Source: Betaproteobacteria bacterium UBA6904
Lineage (GTDB): Bacteria > Pseudomonadota > Gammaproteobacteria > Burkholderiales > SG8-39
Reading direction: 5' to 3'
Length of the DNA stretch: 5,894 bases
Assembly (NCBI GenBank): GCA_002451175.1
Contig: DKBI01000054.1
Location: forward strand, 1-5,894
Part shown: positions 1-5,894 of the stretch, piece after piece
How the letters are laid out: every line of letters starts with the position of its first letter
Numbering within the stretch: position 1 is the first letter of the stretch
Notes under the pieces: generated by a model
What the model saw: the letters and a program-made list of their open reading frames with translations, nothing else
What the model was told of the DNA's origin: nothing
The model's database searches: none
Made by a program: the position numbers and the translations under genes

Positions 1-1
1 G

Positions 2-784
2 CTGGGCGCGGAACTCTGGATCTGCGGCCGGCGCGGCGCGCTGCTGGACGCCACTGCGAAGGACCTCATGAGCCACCATGGCGGCAGCGTGCGCACGCAC
101 GCCGTCGACATTCGCGATGCGCAGGCCGTCGATGCGATGGTGCAGCGCATCTGGGACGAGGCCGGCCCGCTCAGCGGACTCGTCAACAACGCCGCCGGCA
201 ACTTCATCAGCCCGACCAAGGACCTGACGCCGAACGGCTTCAACGCCATCGCCAACATCGTCTTTCACGGCACCTTCTACGTCACGCACGCCGTCGGCAA
301 GCGATGGATCGCGGGCGGGCACAAAGGCTCGGTGATCTCGATCCTCGTGACCTGGGTGTGGAACGGCTCGCCCTACGTCGTGCCCTCGGCGATGTCGAAA
401 GCCGGGCTGCACGTCATGACGAAATCGCTGGCGGTCGAATGGGGGCGCTACGGCATCCGCCTGAACGCGATCGCGCCGGGCGCCTTCCCGACCGAGGGCG
501 CGTCCAAGCGGCTGCGCCCCGACGGCCGCTTCGAGGATGCGAACGAGCGCAACCCGATGCGGCGCATCGGCGAGATGCCCGAGCTGCAGAACCTGGCAAC
601 GTTTCTCATGGCCGACGGCTGCGAGTGGCTGACCGGCGAGACGATCGCGATCGACGGCGCGGGCTATCTCGCCAACGGCGGCTCGTTCGCCGACCTGGAC
701 AAGCTGTCCGATGCGGACTGGGAACGCATGCGCGCGCTCATCAAGTCGCAGAACGACAAGGACCGCGCCGGCCGGAGCGCCTAG
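2..784 (+). CDS. SDR-family oxidoreductase, 2,4-dienoyl-CoA reductase-like (5' partial)
   Basis: This is the C-terminal 260 residues of a short-chain dehydrogenase/reductase. The frame is open to the left edge, and the first codons (LGAELWICGRR) read as the second strand of a Rossmann fold, so the glycine-rich NAD(P) loop, about 35-40 residues, lies outside the window. The Met at 68 is internal. Seen: NNAAGNFISP at window residues 62-71, VVPSAMSKAG with Lys133 (398-400), the SLAVEWGRYGIRLNAIAPG segment, and a C-terminal TIAIDGAGYL. These match mammalian and bacterial peroxisomal/mitochondrial-type 2,4-dienoyl-CoA reductases, which reduce 2,4-dienoyl-CoA with NADPH during degradation of unsaturated fatty acids; they are unrelated to the FMN enzyme FadH of E. 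coli. Odd: by alignment to human DECR1 from memory, the catalytic Tyr (15 residues before the Lys) is Trp118 here. A Tyr lies 8 residues before the Lys. The gene ends 2 bp before the next start, suggesting an operon. The SDR family is certain; the substrate is inferred. Confidence 0.9.
   Translation: MGAELWICGRRGALLDATAKDLMSHHGGSVRTHAVDIRDAQAVDAMVQRIWDEAGPLSGLVNNAAGNFISPTKDLTPNGFNAIANIVFHGTFYVTHAVGKRWIAGGHKGSVISILVTWVWNGSPYVVPSAMSKAGLHVMTKSLAVEWGRYGIRLNAIAPGAFPTEGASKRLRPDGRFEDANERNPMRRIGEMPELQNLATFLMADGCEWLTGETIAIDGAGYLANGGSFADLDKLSDADWERMRALIKSQNDKDRAGRSA
774..777 (+). promoter_or_regulatory. Ribosome binding site for the Nudix-MBL gene
   Basis: GGAG lies inside the last codons of the SDR gene, 9 bases before the ATG at 787. 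Together with the 2-bp gap after the SDR stop (TAG, 782-784) it decides the start at 787 and points to translation coupled to the upstream gene. Confidence 0.6.
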
Positions 785-786
785 CG

Positions 787-2451
787 ATGACGACGCAAGC
801 CGAGCCGCGCCCGGCCGCCACGATCATCCTGCTGCGCGACACGCCGGGCGGGCCCGAGGCGTTCATGCTGCAGCGCACGCCGAGCGCCGTCTTTCTCCCG
901 GGGGCGTACGTCTTTCCCGGCGGCGCGCTCGATGCCACGGACCGCGATGCGCGCGCGCTCTCGCGGGTGCGCGGGCTGGCCGATGCCGAGGCGAGCGCGC
1001 AGCTCGGGATGGCAAGCGGCGGGTTGGCGCACTGGGTGGCGGCCGCGCGCGAGTGTTTCGAGGAAGCGGGCATCCTGATCGCCGTCGATGCCTCGGGTGC
1101 GCCGGTGGCGCCGGAGCGCGTCGCGGCCCTGGCGGAGTGGCGCGAGCCCCTGAATGCCGGGAAGCGCGTCTTCGCCGAACTCCTCGAGCGCGAAGACCTG
1201 TACGTACCCGCGGCGGAAATCGTCTATTTCAGCCACTGGATCACGGCGGCCGGCCGCCCGCGCCGCTTCAACACGCGCTTTTTCATCGCCCGCGCGCCGC
1301 AGGGCCAGGACGGTGCGCACGACGAGTCCGAGACCGTACACAGCTTCTGGATTGCGCCGCGCGAGGCGCTCGCGCGCTTCGCGCGCGGCGAGATCGAAAT
1401 CATCTTTCCGACGCGCACCTCGCTCGGCGACGTGGCGCACTTCACCACGGCCGCCGCCGCGGTGGAGCACGTGCGCAGGGCCGGGCGAGTCGAGGTCAAC
1501 GCGGCGGTCTGGGCGCTCGATCACGAAGGCTCGAAGCGCCTGTTCCGCCGGGCGGATCCGCAGTATTTCGAGATCCACTGGTGCGATCCGGCGGAAACAG
1601 GAGACACCTGCTTCGTCATCCAGCCCGGCGTGCCCAAGCGCCTGGACGCGCTCGTCACGCGGATCACCGCACCGAATCCCGGGTTCATGACCGGCCCGGG
1701 CACCAACAGCTATCTCGTCGGCCAGGGCGAGGATCTCGCGCTGATCGATCCAGGCCCGGCGATCGACGACCACGTCGACGCCGTGCTGGCGGCGGCCGCG
1801 GGACGCCGCATCCGCTGGGTGCTTTGCACGCACACGCACCCGGATCACTCCCCCGCCGCGGCGCTCATCCAGGCACGCACCGGTGCCACCGTGCTGGGCC
1901 GGCCGCGGCCGGAGCACGGCAACCAGGATCACACGTTCGCGCCCGGCCGAGTCGTCGAGGACGGCGAGCGTCTCGCGATCGCGGACGTCACGCTGCGCGC
2001 GATCCATACGCCGGGGCACGCCTCGAACCACCTGTGCTACCTGCTGGAAGAAACCCGGATGCTCTTCACCGGCGATCACGTGATGCAGGGATCGACCGTG
2101 GTCATCAATCCACCCGATGGCGACATGCGCGTGTACCTCGCCTCGCTCGAGCGGTTGCTCGCGGAGGACGCGGCGATCTTCGCGCCCGGCCATGGCTATC
2201 TCGTCGGCGCGCCGCACAAGGAGGTGAAGCGCCTGATCGCACACCGCCTCGCGCGCGAAGCCAAGGTCGCGGCGGCCGTCGAGAAGCTCGGGCGGCCGAC
2301 GCTGGATGAGCTGGTGCCGGTGGTCTACGACGACGTGCATCCGCGGGCGCACCCGGTGGCGGCGCGCTCGCTCGCCGCCCACCTCGCGAAGCTCGTCGCC
2401 GAGGGCAAGGTGAGCGTCGCGGGCGTGCATTACGCGACGGCCAGGACGTGA
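787..2451 (+). CDS. Nudix hydrolase (NUDT19-like) fused to MBL-fold hydrolase (LACTB2-like)
   Basis: A 554-residue two-domain protein. The N-terminal domain (about residues 10-235) is Nudix. It has FLPGAYVFPGGALD at 37-50 and the Nudix helix RECFEEAGI at 88-96 (Glu89, Glu92, Glu93 as likely metal ligands). About 40 residues separate the first Gly of the box from the helix, an insertion typical of NUDT19, a CoA diphosphohydrolase. The C-terminal domain (about 285-480) is an MBL fold: HTHPDH at 349-354 (His349, His351, Asp353, His354), TPGH with His411, TGD with Asp430 and PGHG with His469. A helical/winged-helix tail (about 495-550) follows, as in human LACTB2, a mitochondrial endoribonuclease; glyoxalase II has the same zinc motif. 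All expected metal ligands of both domains are present and no signal peptide is seen, so it is probably an active cytoplasmic enzyme. Known relatives of this fusion occur in betaproteobacteria, from memory. The substrate is unknown; CoA or acyl-CoA, glutathione thioesters or RNA ends are possible. ATG 787 is chosen over upstream in-frame codons because it has a GGAG site and follows the SDR stop. Confidence 0.93.
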   Translation: MTTQAEPRPAATIILLRDTPGGPEAFMLQRTPSAVFLPGAYVFPGGALDATDRDARALSRVRGLADAEASAQLGMASGGLAHWVAAARECFEEAGILIAVDASGAPVAPERVAALAEWREPLNAGKRVFAELLEREDLYVPAAEIVYFSHWITAAGRPRRFNTRFFIARAPQGQDGAHDESETVHSFWIAPREALARFARGEIEIIFPTRTSLGDVAHFTTAAAAVEHVRRAGRVEVNAAVWALDHEGSKRLFRRADPQYFEIHWCDPAETGDTCFVIQPGVPKRLDALVTRITAPNPGFMTGPGTNSYLVGQGEDLALIDPGPAIDDHVDAVLAAAAGRRIRWVLCTHTHPDHSPAAALIQARTGATVLGRPRPEHGNQDHTFAPGRVVEDGERLAIADVTLRAIHTPGHASNHLCYLLEETRMLFTGDHVMQGSTVVINPPDGDMRVYLASLERLLAEDAAIFAPGHGYLVGAPHKEVKRLIAHRLAREAKVAAAVEKLGRPTLDELVPVVYDDVHPRAHPVAARSLAAHLAKLVAEGKVSVAGVHYATART

Positions 2452-3806
2452 GCACGTCTCTCCCCCGCTACGACTGCGACCTGTTCACGATCGGCGGCGG
2501 GTCGGGCGGCGTGCGCGCAAGCCGCGTGTCGGCCGGCTATGGCGCGCGCGTGGCGATCGCCGAGAGCGGGCGATTCGGCGGCACCTGCGTCAACGTCGGC
2601 TGCATTCCGAAGAAGCTGTTTTCCTTCGCCGCGCACTTCCGCGAGGACTTCCGGATCGCCGCGAGCTTCGGCTGGACCGTCGGCGAGCCGCGCTTCGACT
2701 GGGCGACGCTCGTCGCCAACAAGGACCGCGAGATCGCGCGCCTGAACGGCGTCTACGAGCGTCTGCTGACCAACGCCGGCGTGGCGATCCATCGGGGCCG
2801 CGCGCGGATCGTCGATCCGCACACCGTCGAGGTGGAGGGCAGGTCGATCACGGCGCGGCACCTCCTCGTCGCGACGGGCTCCTGGCCGCAGGTGCCCGCG
2901 ATCCCGGGCCGCGAGCTCGCCGTCACGTCGAACGAGATCTTCGCCCTCGGGCAGCTGCCGCGCCGCGCGCTGGTCGTCGGCGGCGGCTACATCGCGGTGG
3001 AGTTCGCCTCCATCTTCGCCGGGCTGGGCGTGGCGACGACGCTCGCCTATCGCGGCGCGCGCCTGCTGCGCGGGTTCGACGCGGAGCTCGGCGAACGCCT
3101 GGCCGCGGAAATGGCGCAGAACGGCGTGACGATCCGCCTGCGCGCCAATCCGGCGATGATTGCGCCGGGCCTGCGCGTGACCTTCGACGACGGCGCAACG
3201 GGAGAGTACGACCTCGTGCTCTTTGCGACCGGCCGCAAGCCCAACACCGCGGGCCTCGGGCTCGAGGCGGCGGGCGTGACGCTCGATGGCGCAGGCGCCA
3301 TTGGCGTGGACGCCCTGTCGCGCAGCGCCGTCGAATCGATCTGGGCGATCGGCGACGTCACCAACCGGCTCAATCTCACCCCGGTCGCCACCGCCGAGGC
3401 CATGGCGCTCGCACGCACGCTGTTCCGCGGCGAGCCGACGCCGGTGGACCACGCCAACGTGCCGACGGCGATCTTTTCCGATCCGAACGTGGCGACGGTC
3501 GGGCTGTCCGAGGAAGCAGCGCGCGCGCGAGAGGGCGGCCTCCAGATCTTCAAGACCAGCTTTCGCAGCCTGCGCGACAGCCTCTCGGCGAGCGAGCACA
3601 GGACCTTCATGAAACTCGTCGTGGATGCGAAGACGCAGCGCGTGCTGGGCGCGCACATGATCGGGCCCGACGCCGGCGAAATCATCCAGGGCGTCGCCAT
3701 CGCGGTGAAGATGGGCGCCACGAAGCCCCAGTTCGACGCCACGATCGGCATCCACCCGACTGCGGCGGAGGAATTCGTGACGATGCGCGAGCCCGCCTCC
3801 GCCTAG
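2448..3806 (+). CDS. gor: Glutathione-disulfide reductase
   Basis: A 452-residue class I flavoprotein disulfide reductase that reduces glutathione disulfide with NADPH in the cytoplasm. Seen in order: the FAD dinucleotide loop GGGSGGVRA (16-24), the redox-active pair GGTCVNVGCIPKK (Cys47 and Cys52), the NADPH loop GGGYIAVE (178-185), and Arg202/Arg208 in YRGARLLRGFD. That Arg pair has the spacing of the 2'-phosphate-binding arginines of E. coli Gor, so NADPH is expected rather than NADH. The second FAD motif AIGDV has Asp303, and the C-terminal dimer-interface motif HPTAAEEF supplies His436 and Glu441 as the catalytic dyad. Length matches the family (E. coli 450), and the style (YRG, GPDAGEIIQG, DATIGIHPTAAEEF) is that of plant/alphaproteobacterial-type reductases. 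The GTG start at 2448 overlaps the preceding stop by 4 bases (GTGA). It gives the N-terminus expected for the family, but no well-spaced Shine-Dalgarno is seen, so translation is probably re-initiated from the upstream gene. Trypanothione and mycothione reductases are less likely. Confidence 0.96.
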   Translation: MSTSLPRYDCDLFTIGGGSGGVRASRVSAGYGARVAIAESGRFGGTCVNVGCIPKKLFSFAAHFREDFRIAASFGWTVGEPRFDWATLVANKDREIARLNGVYERLLTNAGVAIHRGRARIVDPHTVEVEGRSITARHLLVATGSWPQVPAIPGRELAVTSNEIFALGQLPRRALVVGGGYIAVEFASIFAGLGVATTLAYRGARLLRGFDAELGERLAAEMAQNGVTIRLRANPAMIAPGLRVTFDDGATGEYDLVLFATGRKPNTAGLGLEAAGVTLDGAGAIGVDALSRSAVESIWAIGDVTNRLNLTPVATAEAMALARTLFRGEPTPVDHANVPTAIFSDPNVATVGLSEEAARAREGGLQIFKTSFRSLRDSLSASEHRTFMKLVVDAKTQRVLGAHMIGPDAGEIIQGVAIAVKMGATKPQFDATIGIHPTAAEEFVTMREPASA

Positions 3807-3926
3807 GCCGCCGCGGCCAGGAACGACGCGCGGCTACGGCGCGGCGTGTAGGCGCTTCTTGCGCCGCGTCAAGCACCGGCAGCCGGGAGTTTGGGTAGAC
3901 TGCGCTACGGAGAGGGCGAAGGCATC
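3807..3926. other. gor-cfa intergenic region with inverted repeats and possible cfa promoter
   Basis: A 120-bp gap. Just at the gor stop, GGCCG-CCG-CGGCC (3806-3818) can form a short hairpin. Further on, CGCGGCG (3840-3846) pairs with CGCCGCG (3862-3868), competing with an inner hairpin GGCGC-TTCTT-GCGCC (3851-3865). None is followed by a run of T, so none is a canonical intrinsic terminator. TAGACT at 3896-3901 resembles a -10 box but lacks a recognisable -35 at 16-18 bp. A transcript from it would have a leader of about 20 bases. The gap being larger than those upstream suggests cfa has its own promoter; this is weak inference. Confidence 0.35.
3909..3922 (+). promoter_or_regulatory. Ribosome binding site for cfa
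   Basis: Purine-rich GGAGAGGG (3909-3916) lies 10 bases before ATG 3927, and a second GAAGG (3918-3922) lies 4 bases before it. This supports ATG 3927 over the in-frame TTG at 3891, which would place these motifs inside the coding region. Confidence 0.65.
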
Positions 3927-5132
3927 ATGCTCCAGTCGCGGGTCGAGAAAAAGATCGCCGAGCTGAAGTCGCATGGAGAGCTGCCGCTGGCGATCGAGCT
4001 TTGGAACGGCAAGCGCTACGCGCTCGCCGAGCGGACCGACGTCACCCTGCGCGTGCCCGGCGCCAGGGCCCTGAAGTACCTCGCCGACCCCGACCTCGCG
4101 ACGCTGGGCCGCGCCTACGTCGAGGGCCATATCGACGTCGAGGGCCCGATCGCGGAGGCGATGCGCACCGCGGAGGCGCTCGCGCGCTCCTGGGGCCGCC
4201 CGAAGAAGGGCCGCCTGCCGTCGCTCCTGCACCATCTGCACAACAAGAAGACCGACGCCGAAGTGGTGCAGTACCACTACGACGTGTCGAACGACTTCTA
4301 CGCGCTGTGGCTCGATCCTCGCATGGTGTATTCCTGCGCGTACTTCCGCGACGCGAACGATACGCTGGAGGCGGCGCAGGAGCAGAAGCTGGATCACCTC
4401 TGCCGCAAGCTCCGCCTGCAGCCTGGAGACCGGTTCCTCGACATCGGCTGCGGCTGGGGCGCGCTCGTCCTGTGGGCCGCGGAACGCTACGGCGTCCAAG
4501 CGACGGGCGTCACGCTGTCGAAGAACCAGCACGCGCTCGCCAACGCGCGCATCCAGGGCGCCGGCCTCGGCGACCGGTGCCGGGTGCTGCTGCAGGACTA
4601 TCGCGACGTGCCGGGCGAGGGCGTGTTCGACAAGATCGCCTCGGTCGGCATGTTCGAGCACGTCGGCCTGAAGAACCTGCCGCAGTATTTCCGCACCCTC
4701 CACCGGCTCCTGGCGGACGGCGGCATCGCGCTCAATCACGGCATCACGGCCGTGGACGTCGAGAGCCGCGAGGTCGGCCTCGGCGCCGGCGAATTCATCG
4801 AGCAGTACGTATTCCCGCACGGCGAGCTGCCGCACCTGTCGCTCGTCGTTCGCGACACCAGCGCCGCGGGGCTGGAGGTCACCGACGTCGAGACGCTGCG
4901 CCTGCACTACGCGAAGACGCTCGCGCACTGGTCGGCACGCCTCGAGCAGAACCTCGATGCGGCGCAGGCCCACGCTGGCGAAAAGCGCCTGCGCATCTGG
5001 CGCCTGTACCTGGCCGGCTGCGCCCATGCCTTCGAGCGCAACTGGTGCACGGTCCACCAGGTGCAGGTCGTGAAGTCGACGCGTCCCGGCGACAGCCCCC
5101 TGCCGCTCACGCGCGAGTACCTCTACCGCTGA
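3927..5132 (+). CDS. cfa: Cyclopropane-fatty-acyl-phospholipid synthase
   Basis: A 401-residue SAM-dependent enzyme that adds a methylene group across the cis double bond of unsaturated acyl chains in membrane phospholipids. The N-terminal ~100 residues form the small lipid-associated domain. VQYHYDVSNDFYALWL precedes SCAYF (Cys137), and the SAM loop LDIGCGWG is at 171-178. SVGMFEHVG carries Glu244, NHGI carries His271 and Ile273, and LHYAKTL carries Tyr328. By alignment from memory these correspond to the bicarbonate-site residues Cys139, Glu239, His266, Ile268 and Tyr317 of E. coli Cfa, so all five are kept and the enzyme is probably active. Length is normal (E. coli 382). There are no membrane segments; the family acts peripherally at the inner membrane. 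It stands 120 bp after gor, so it may have its own promoter; in E. coli cfa is induced in stationary phase, but nothing here proves that. Its stop abuts the stop of the convergent gene. A phospholipid or mycolic-type methyltransferase of the same family is a less likely alternative. Confidence 0.95.
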   Translation: MLQSRVEKKIAELKSHGELPLAIELWNGKRYALAERTDVTLRVPGARALKYLADPDLATLGRAYVEGHIDVEGPIAEAMRTAEALARSWGRPKKGRLPSLLHHLHNKKTDAEVVQYHYDVSNDFYALWLDPRMVYSCAYFRDANDTLEAAQEQKLDHLCRKLRLQPGDRFLDIGCGWGALVLWAAERYGVQATGVTLSKNQHALANARIQGAGLGDRCRVLLQDYRDVPGEGVFDKIASVGMFEHVGLKNLPQYFRTLHRLLADGGIALNHGITAVDVESREVGLGAGEFIEQYVFPHGELPHLSLVVRDTSAAGLEVTDVETLRLHYAKTLAHWSARLEQNLDAAQAHAGEKRLRIWRLYLAGCAHAFERNWCTVHQVQVVKSTRPGDSPLPLTREYLYR

Positions 5133-5138
5133 TCAGCG
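5127..5138. repeat. 12-bp palindrome containing both convergent stop codons
   Basis: CGCTGATCAGCG is a perfect palindrome. Its centre TGATCA holds the TGA of cfa (5130-5132, plus strand) and the TGA of the crotonase-family gene (5135-5133, minus strand) back to back with no base between them. There is no loop or T-run, so it is not an evident terminator. It may arise simply because two abutting TGA stops are self-complementary. Confidence 0.6.
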
Positions 5139-5894
5139 CCCCGTGAACCGCGGCGCGCGCTTCTCGAGGTAGTGCGCGACGCCCTCGCGGAAATCCTCGC
5201 TCGCGAAACTGCGCGCCATCTCGGCGTCGGCCGTCGCGAGCGCCTGGTTGAAATCCTGGAACGGCGCCTTGTGGATCTGCGCCTTCATGACGGCCAGCGA
5301 GCGCGGCGACACCGAATCGGCCAGAGCCCGCGCGTAATCGAGCGTCGCCTCGAGCAGGCGCTCCGGCGGGAAGGCGCGCTGCACGAGCCCGATGCGCTCG
5401 GCCTCGGCGCCGTCGAAGCGGCGCGCCGAGAGCAGCAGGTCGAGCGCCCGCGCGCTGCCGATCAGCCGCGGCAGCAGCCAGGCGATGCCGTGCTCGGCGA
5501 TCAGCCCGCGCTGCGCGAAGGCGGTCGTGAACTTCGCGTCGCTGCTCGCGAACCGGAGGTCGCAGTACAGCGCGAACACCAAGCCGAGGCCCGCGCACGG
5601 CCCGTTGATCGCCGCGAGGATCGGCTTCGGGATCGCGAAGAGGTAACCGAAGCGGCTGCCGTAATGCCCGGCGACTTCGAGCCCGTCGCGCTCGGCCGGG
5701 AGTGGCTCCTCCGCCGCCGCGGCCGGCGTCGCGCGCGCCAGGTCGCCGGACTGGATCTGCTGCAGCACGCCCATGTCCGCCCCCGCGCAGAAGCCGCGGC
5801 CCGCGCCCGTGATCACGATCACGCGCACCGCATCGTCCGCGGCGCAGCGCGCGAGCGCGGCGCGCAGGCTCGCGCCCATGGCCGGCGTCCAGGC
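5133..5894 (-). CDS. Enoyl-CoA hydratase/isomerase (crotonase) family protein (5' partial)
   Basis: 253 residues of a crotonase-fold acyl-CoA enzyme read on the minus strand to the window edge. The codons before the Met at 5879 read AWTPA, the usual continuation of the family's LNxW segment, so the true start lies outside and about 25 residues are missing. Seen, numbering from that Met: GFCAGADM (29-36) and NGPCAGLGL (92-100) form the oxyanion hole for the CoA thioester. The loop between them is about 20 residues longer than in rat crotonase. In the catalytic segment AKFTTAFAQRGLIAEHG (115-131), the position of rat Glu144 is Phe121 and that of rat Glu164 is an Asp (LDLLL); Glu129 aligns with the catalytic acid of isomerases such as PaaG (alignment from memory). 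The C-terminal helices (SPRSLAVMKAQI, FREGVAHYLEKRAPRFTG) are typical. The reaction is therefore uncertain: hydration of 2-enoyl-CoA or a double-bond shift. The gene faces cfa tail to tail and belongs to a separate transcription unit. Confidence 0.92.
   Translation of the reverse strand, partial: AWTPAMGASLRAALARCAADDAVRVIVITGAGRGFCAGADMGVLQQIQSGDLARATPAAAAEEPLPAERDGLEVAGHYGSRFGYLFAIPKPILAAINGPCAGLGLVFALYCDLRFASSDAKFTTAFAQRGLIAEHGIAWLLPRLIGSARALDLLLSARRFDGAEAERIGLVQRAFPPERLLEATLDYARALADSVSPRSLAVMKAQIHKAPFQDFNQALATADAEMARSFASEDFREGVAHYLEKRAPRFTGR

Noticed and set aside
68..70. ATG at 68 as the true start of the SDR
   Set aside because: The codons before it (LGAELWICGRR and following) are a typical Rossmann strand and helix of the family, so the gene starts left of the window.
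304..786. Upstream in-frame extension of the Nudix-MBL protein starting at ATG 304
   Set aside because: It would add 161 residues of low-complexity Arg-rich sequence entirely inside the SDR gene. ATG 787 has a GGAG site and gives the expected Nudix N-terminus.
711..2309. A 532-residue plus-strand open frame overlapping the Nudix-MBL gene in another frame
   Set aside because: The translation is Arg/Ala/Gly-rich low-complexity sequence, typical of an off-frame reading of high-GC coding DNA.
781..2430. A 549-residue open frame on the minus strand opposite the Nudix-MBL gene
   Set aside because: It is arginine/histidine-rich with no recognisable domain and mirrors a confidently identified gene. 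Long antisense frames are expected in DNA of this GC content.
2430..3755. A 441-residue minus-strand open frame opposite gor
   Set aside because: There is no family motif, the composition is that of an antisense shadow, and the plus strand carries every glutathione reductase motif.
3806..3818. Hairpin at the gor stop as an intrinsic terminator
   Set aside because: The stem is only 5 bp with a 3-base loop and is not followed by a T-run; short GC inverted repeats are common by chance in this DNA.
3891..3926. TTG at 3891 as the start of cfa
   Set aside because: The 12 extra residues are not family-like and would include the purine-rich ribosome binding site; ATG 3927 is correctly spaced from it.
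3834..5057. A 407-residue minus-strand open frame opposite cfa
   Set aside because: There is no recognisable motif and it is fully explained as the antisense of cfa and its leader.
5877..5879. ATG at 5879 (minus strand) as the start of the crotonase-family gene
   Set aside because: The upstream in-frame codons read AWTPA, conserved in the family, and a start here would remove the first strand of the fold.

Overview
The window is an ordinary-looking stretch of a high-GC (roughly 70% by eye, not counted) proteobacterial chromosome. It is packed with metabolic genes and shows no sign of mobile DNA, phage, CRISPR or RNA genes. A glutathione reductase of the plant/alphaproteobacterial type, a cyclopropane fatty acid synthase, a NUDT19-like Nudix + metallo-beta-lactamase fusion and beta-oxidation enzymes together suggest a soil or environmental betaproteobacterium (Burkholderiales-like) or a close relative. 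That placement is inferred from protein style only.

Layout. Positions 2-784 (+) hold the C-terminal ~260 residues of a short-chain dehydrogenase of the 2,4-dienoyl-CoA reductase type; its N-terminus lies left of the window. Two bases after its stop, 787-2451 (+) encodes a 554-residue fusion of a Nudix hydrolase and an MBL-fold hydrolase. Its TGA overlaps by four bases (GTGA, 2448-2451) the GTG start of a 452-residue glutathione reductase (2448-3806). These three genes look like one translationally coupled operon. A 120-bp gap (3807-3926) with GC-rich inverted repeats and a possible promoter separates them from cfa (3927-5132, +). An enoyl-CoA hydratase/isomerase-family gene follows on the minus strand (5894-5133). 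It converges on cfa with zero spacing: the two TGA stops abut inside a 12-bp palindrome, and the gene's N-terminus lies right of the window.

How the genes fit together (inference). The dienoyl-CoA reductase-like SDR and the crotonase-fold protein, whose active site looks more isomerase-like than hydratase-like, are both of the kind used as auxiliary enzymes for unsaturated acyl-CoA. Cfa modifies unsaturated acyl chains in membrane phospholipids. The Nudix half resembles enzymes that cleave CoA and its derivatives, and glutathione reductase supplies thiol reducing power. The shared theme is unsaturated lipid, CoA and thiol metabolism.

No previously undescribed system is evident. The points most worth a second look are: (1) a Trp where the dienoyl-CoA reductase family has its catalytic Tyr; (2) the Nudix-MBL fusion coupled to gor by a 4-base overlap; (3) the crotonase with both canonical hydratase glutamates replaced; (4) the zero-gap convergent stop-codon palindrome.
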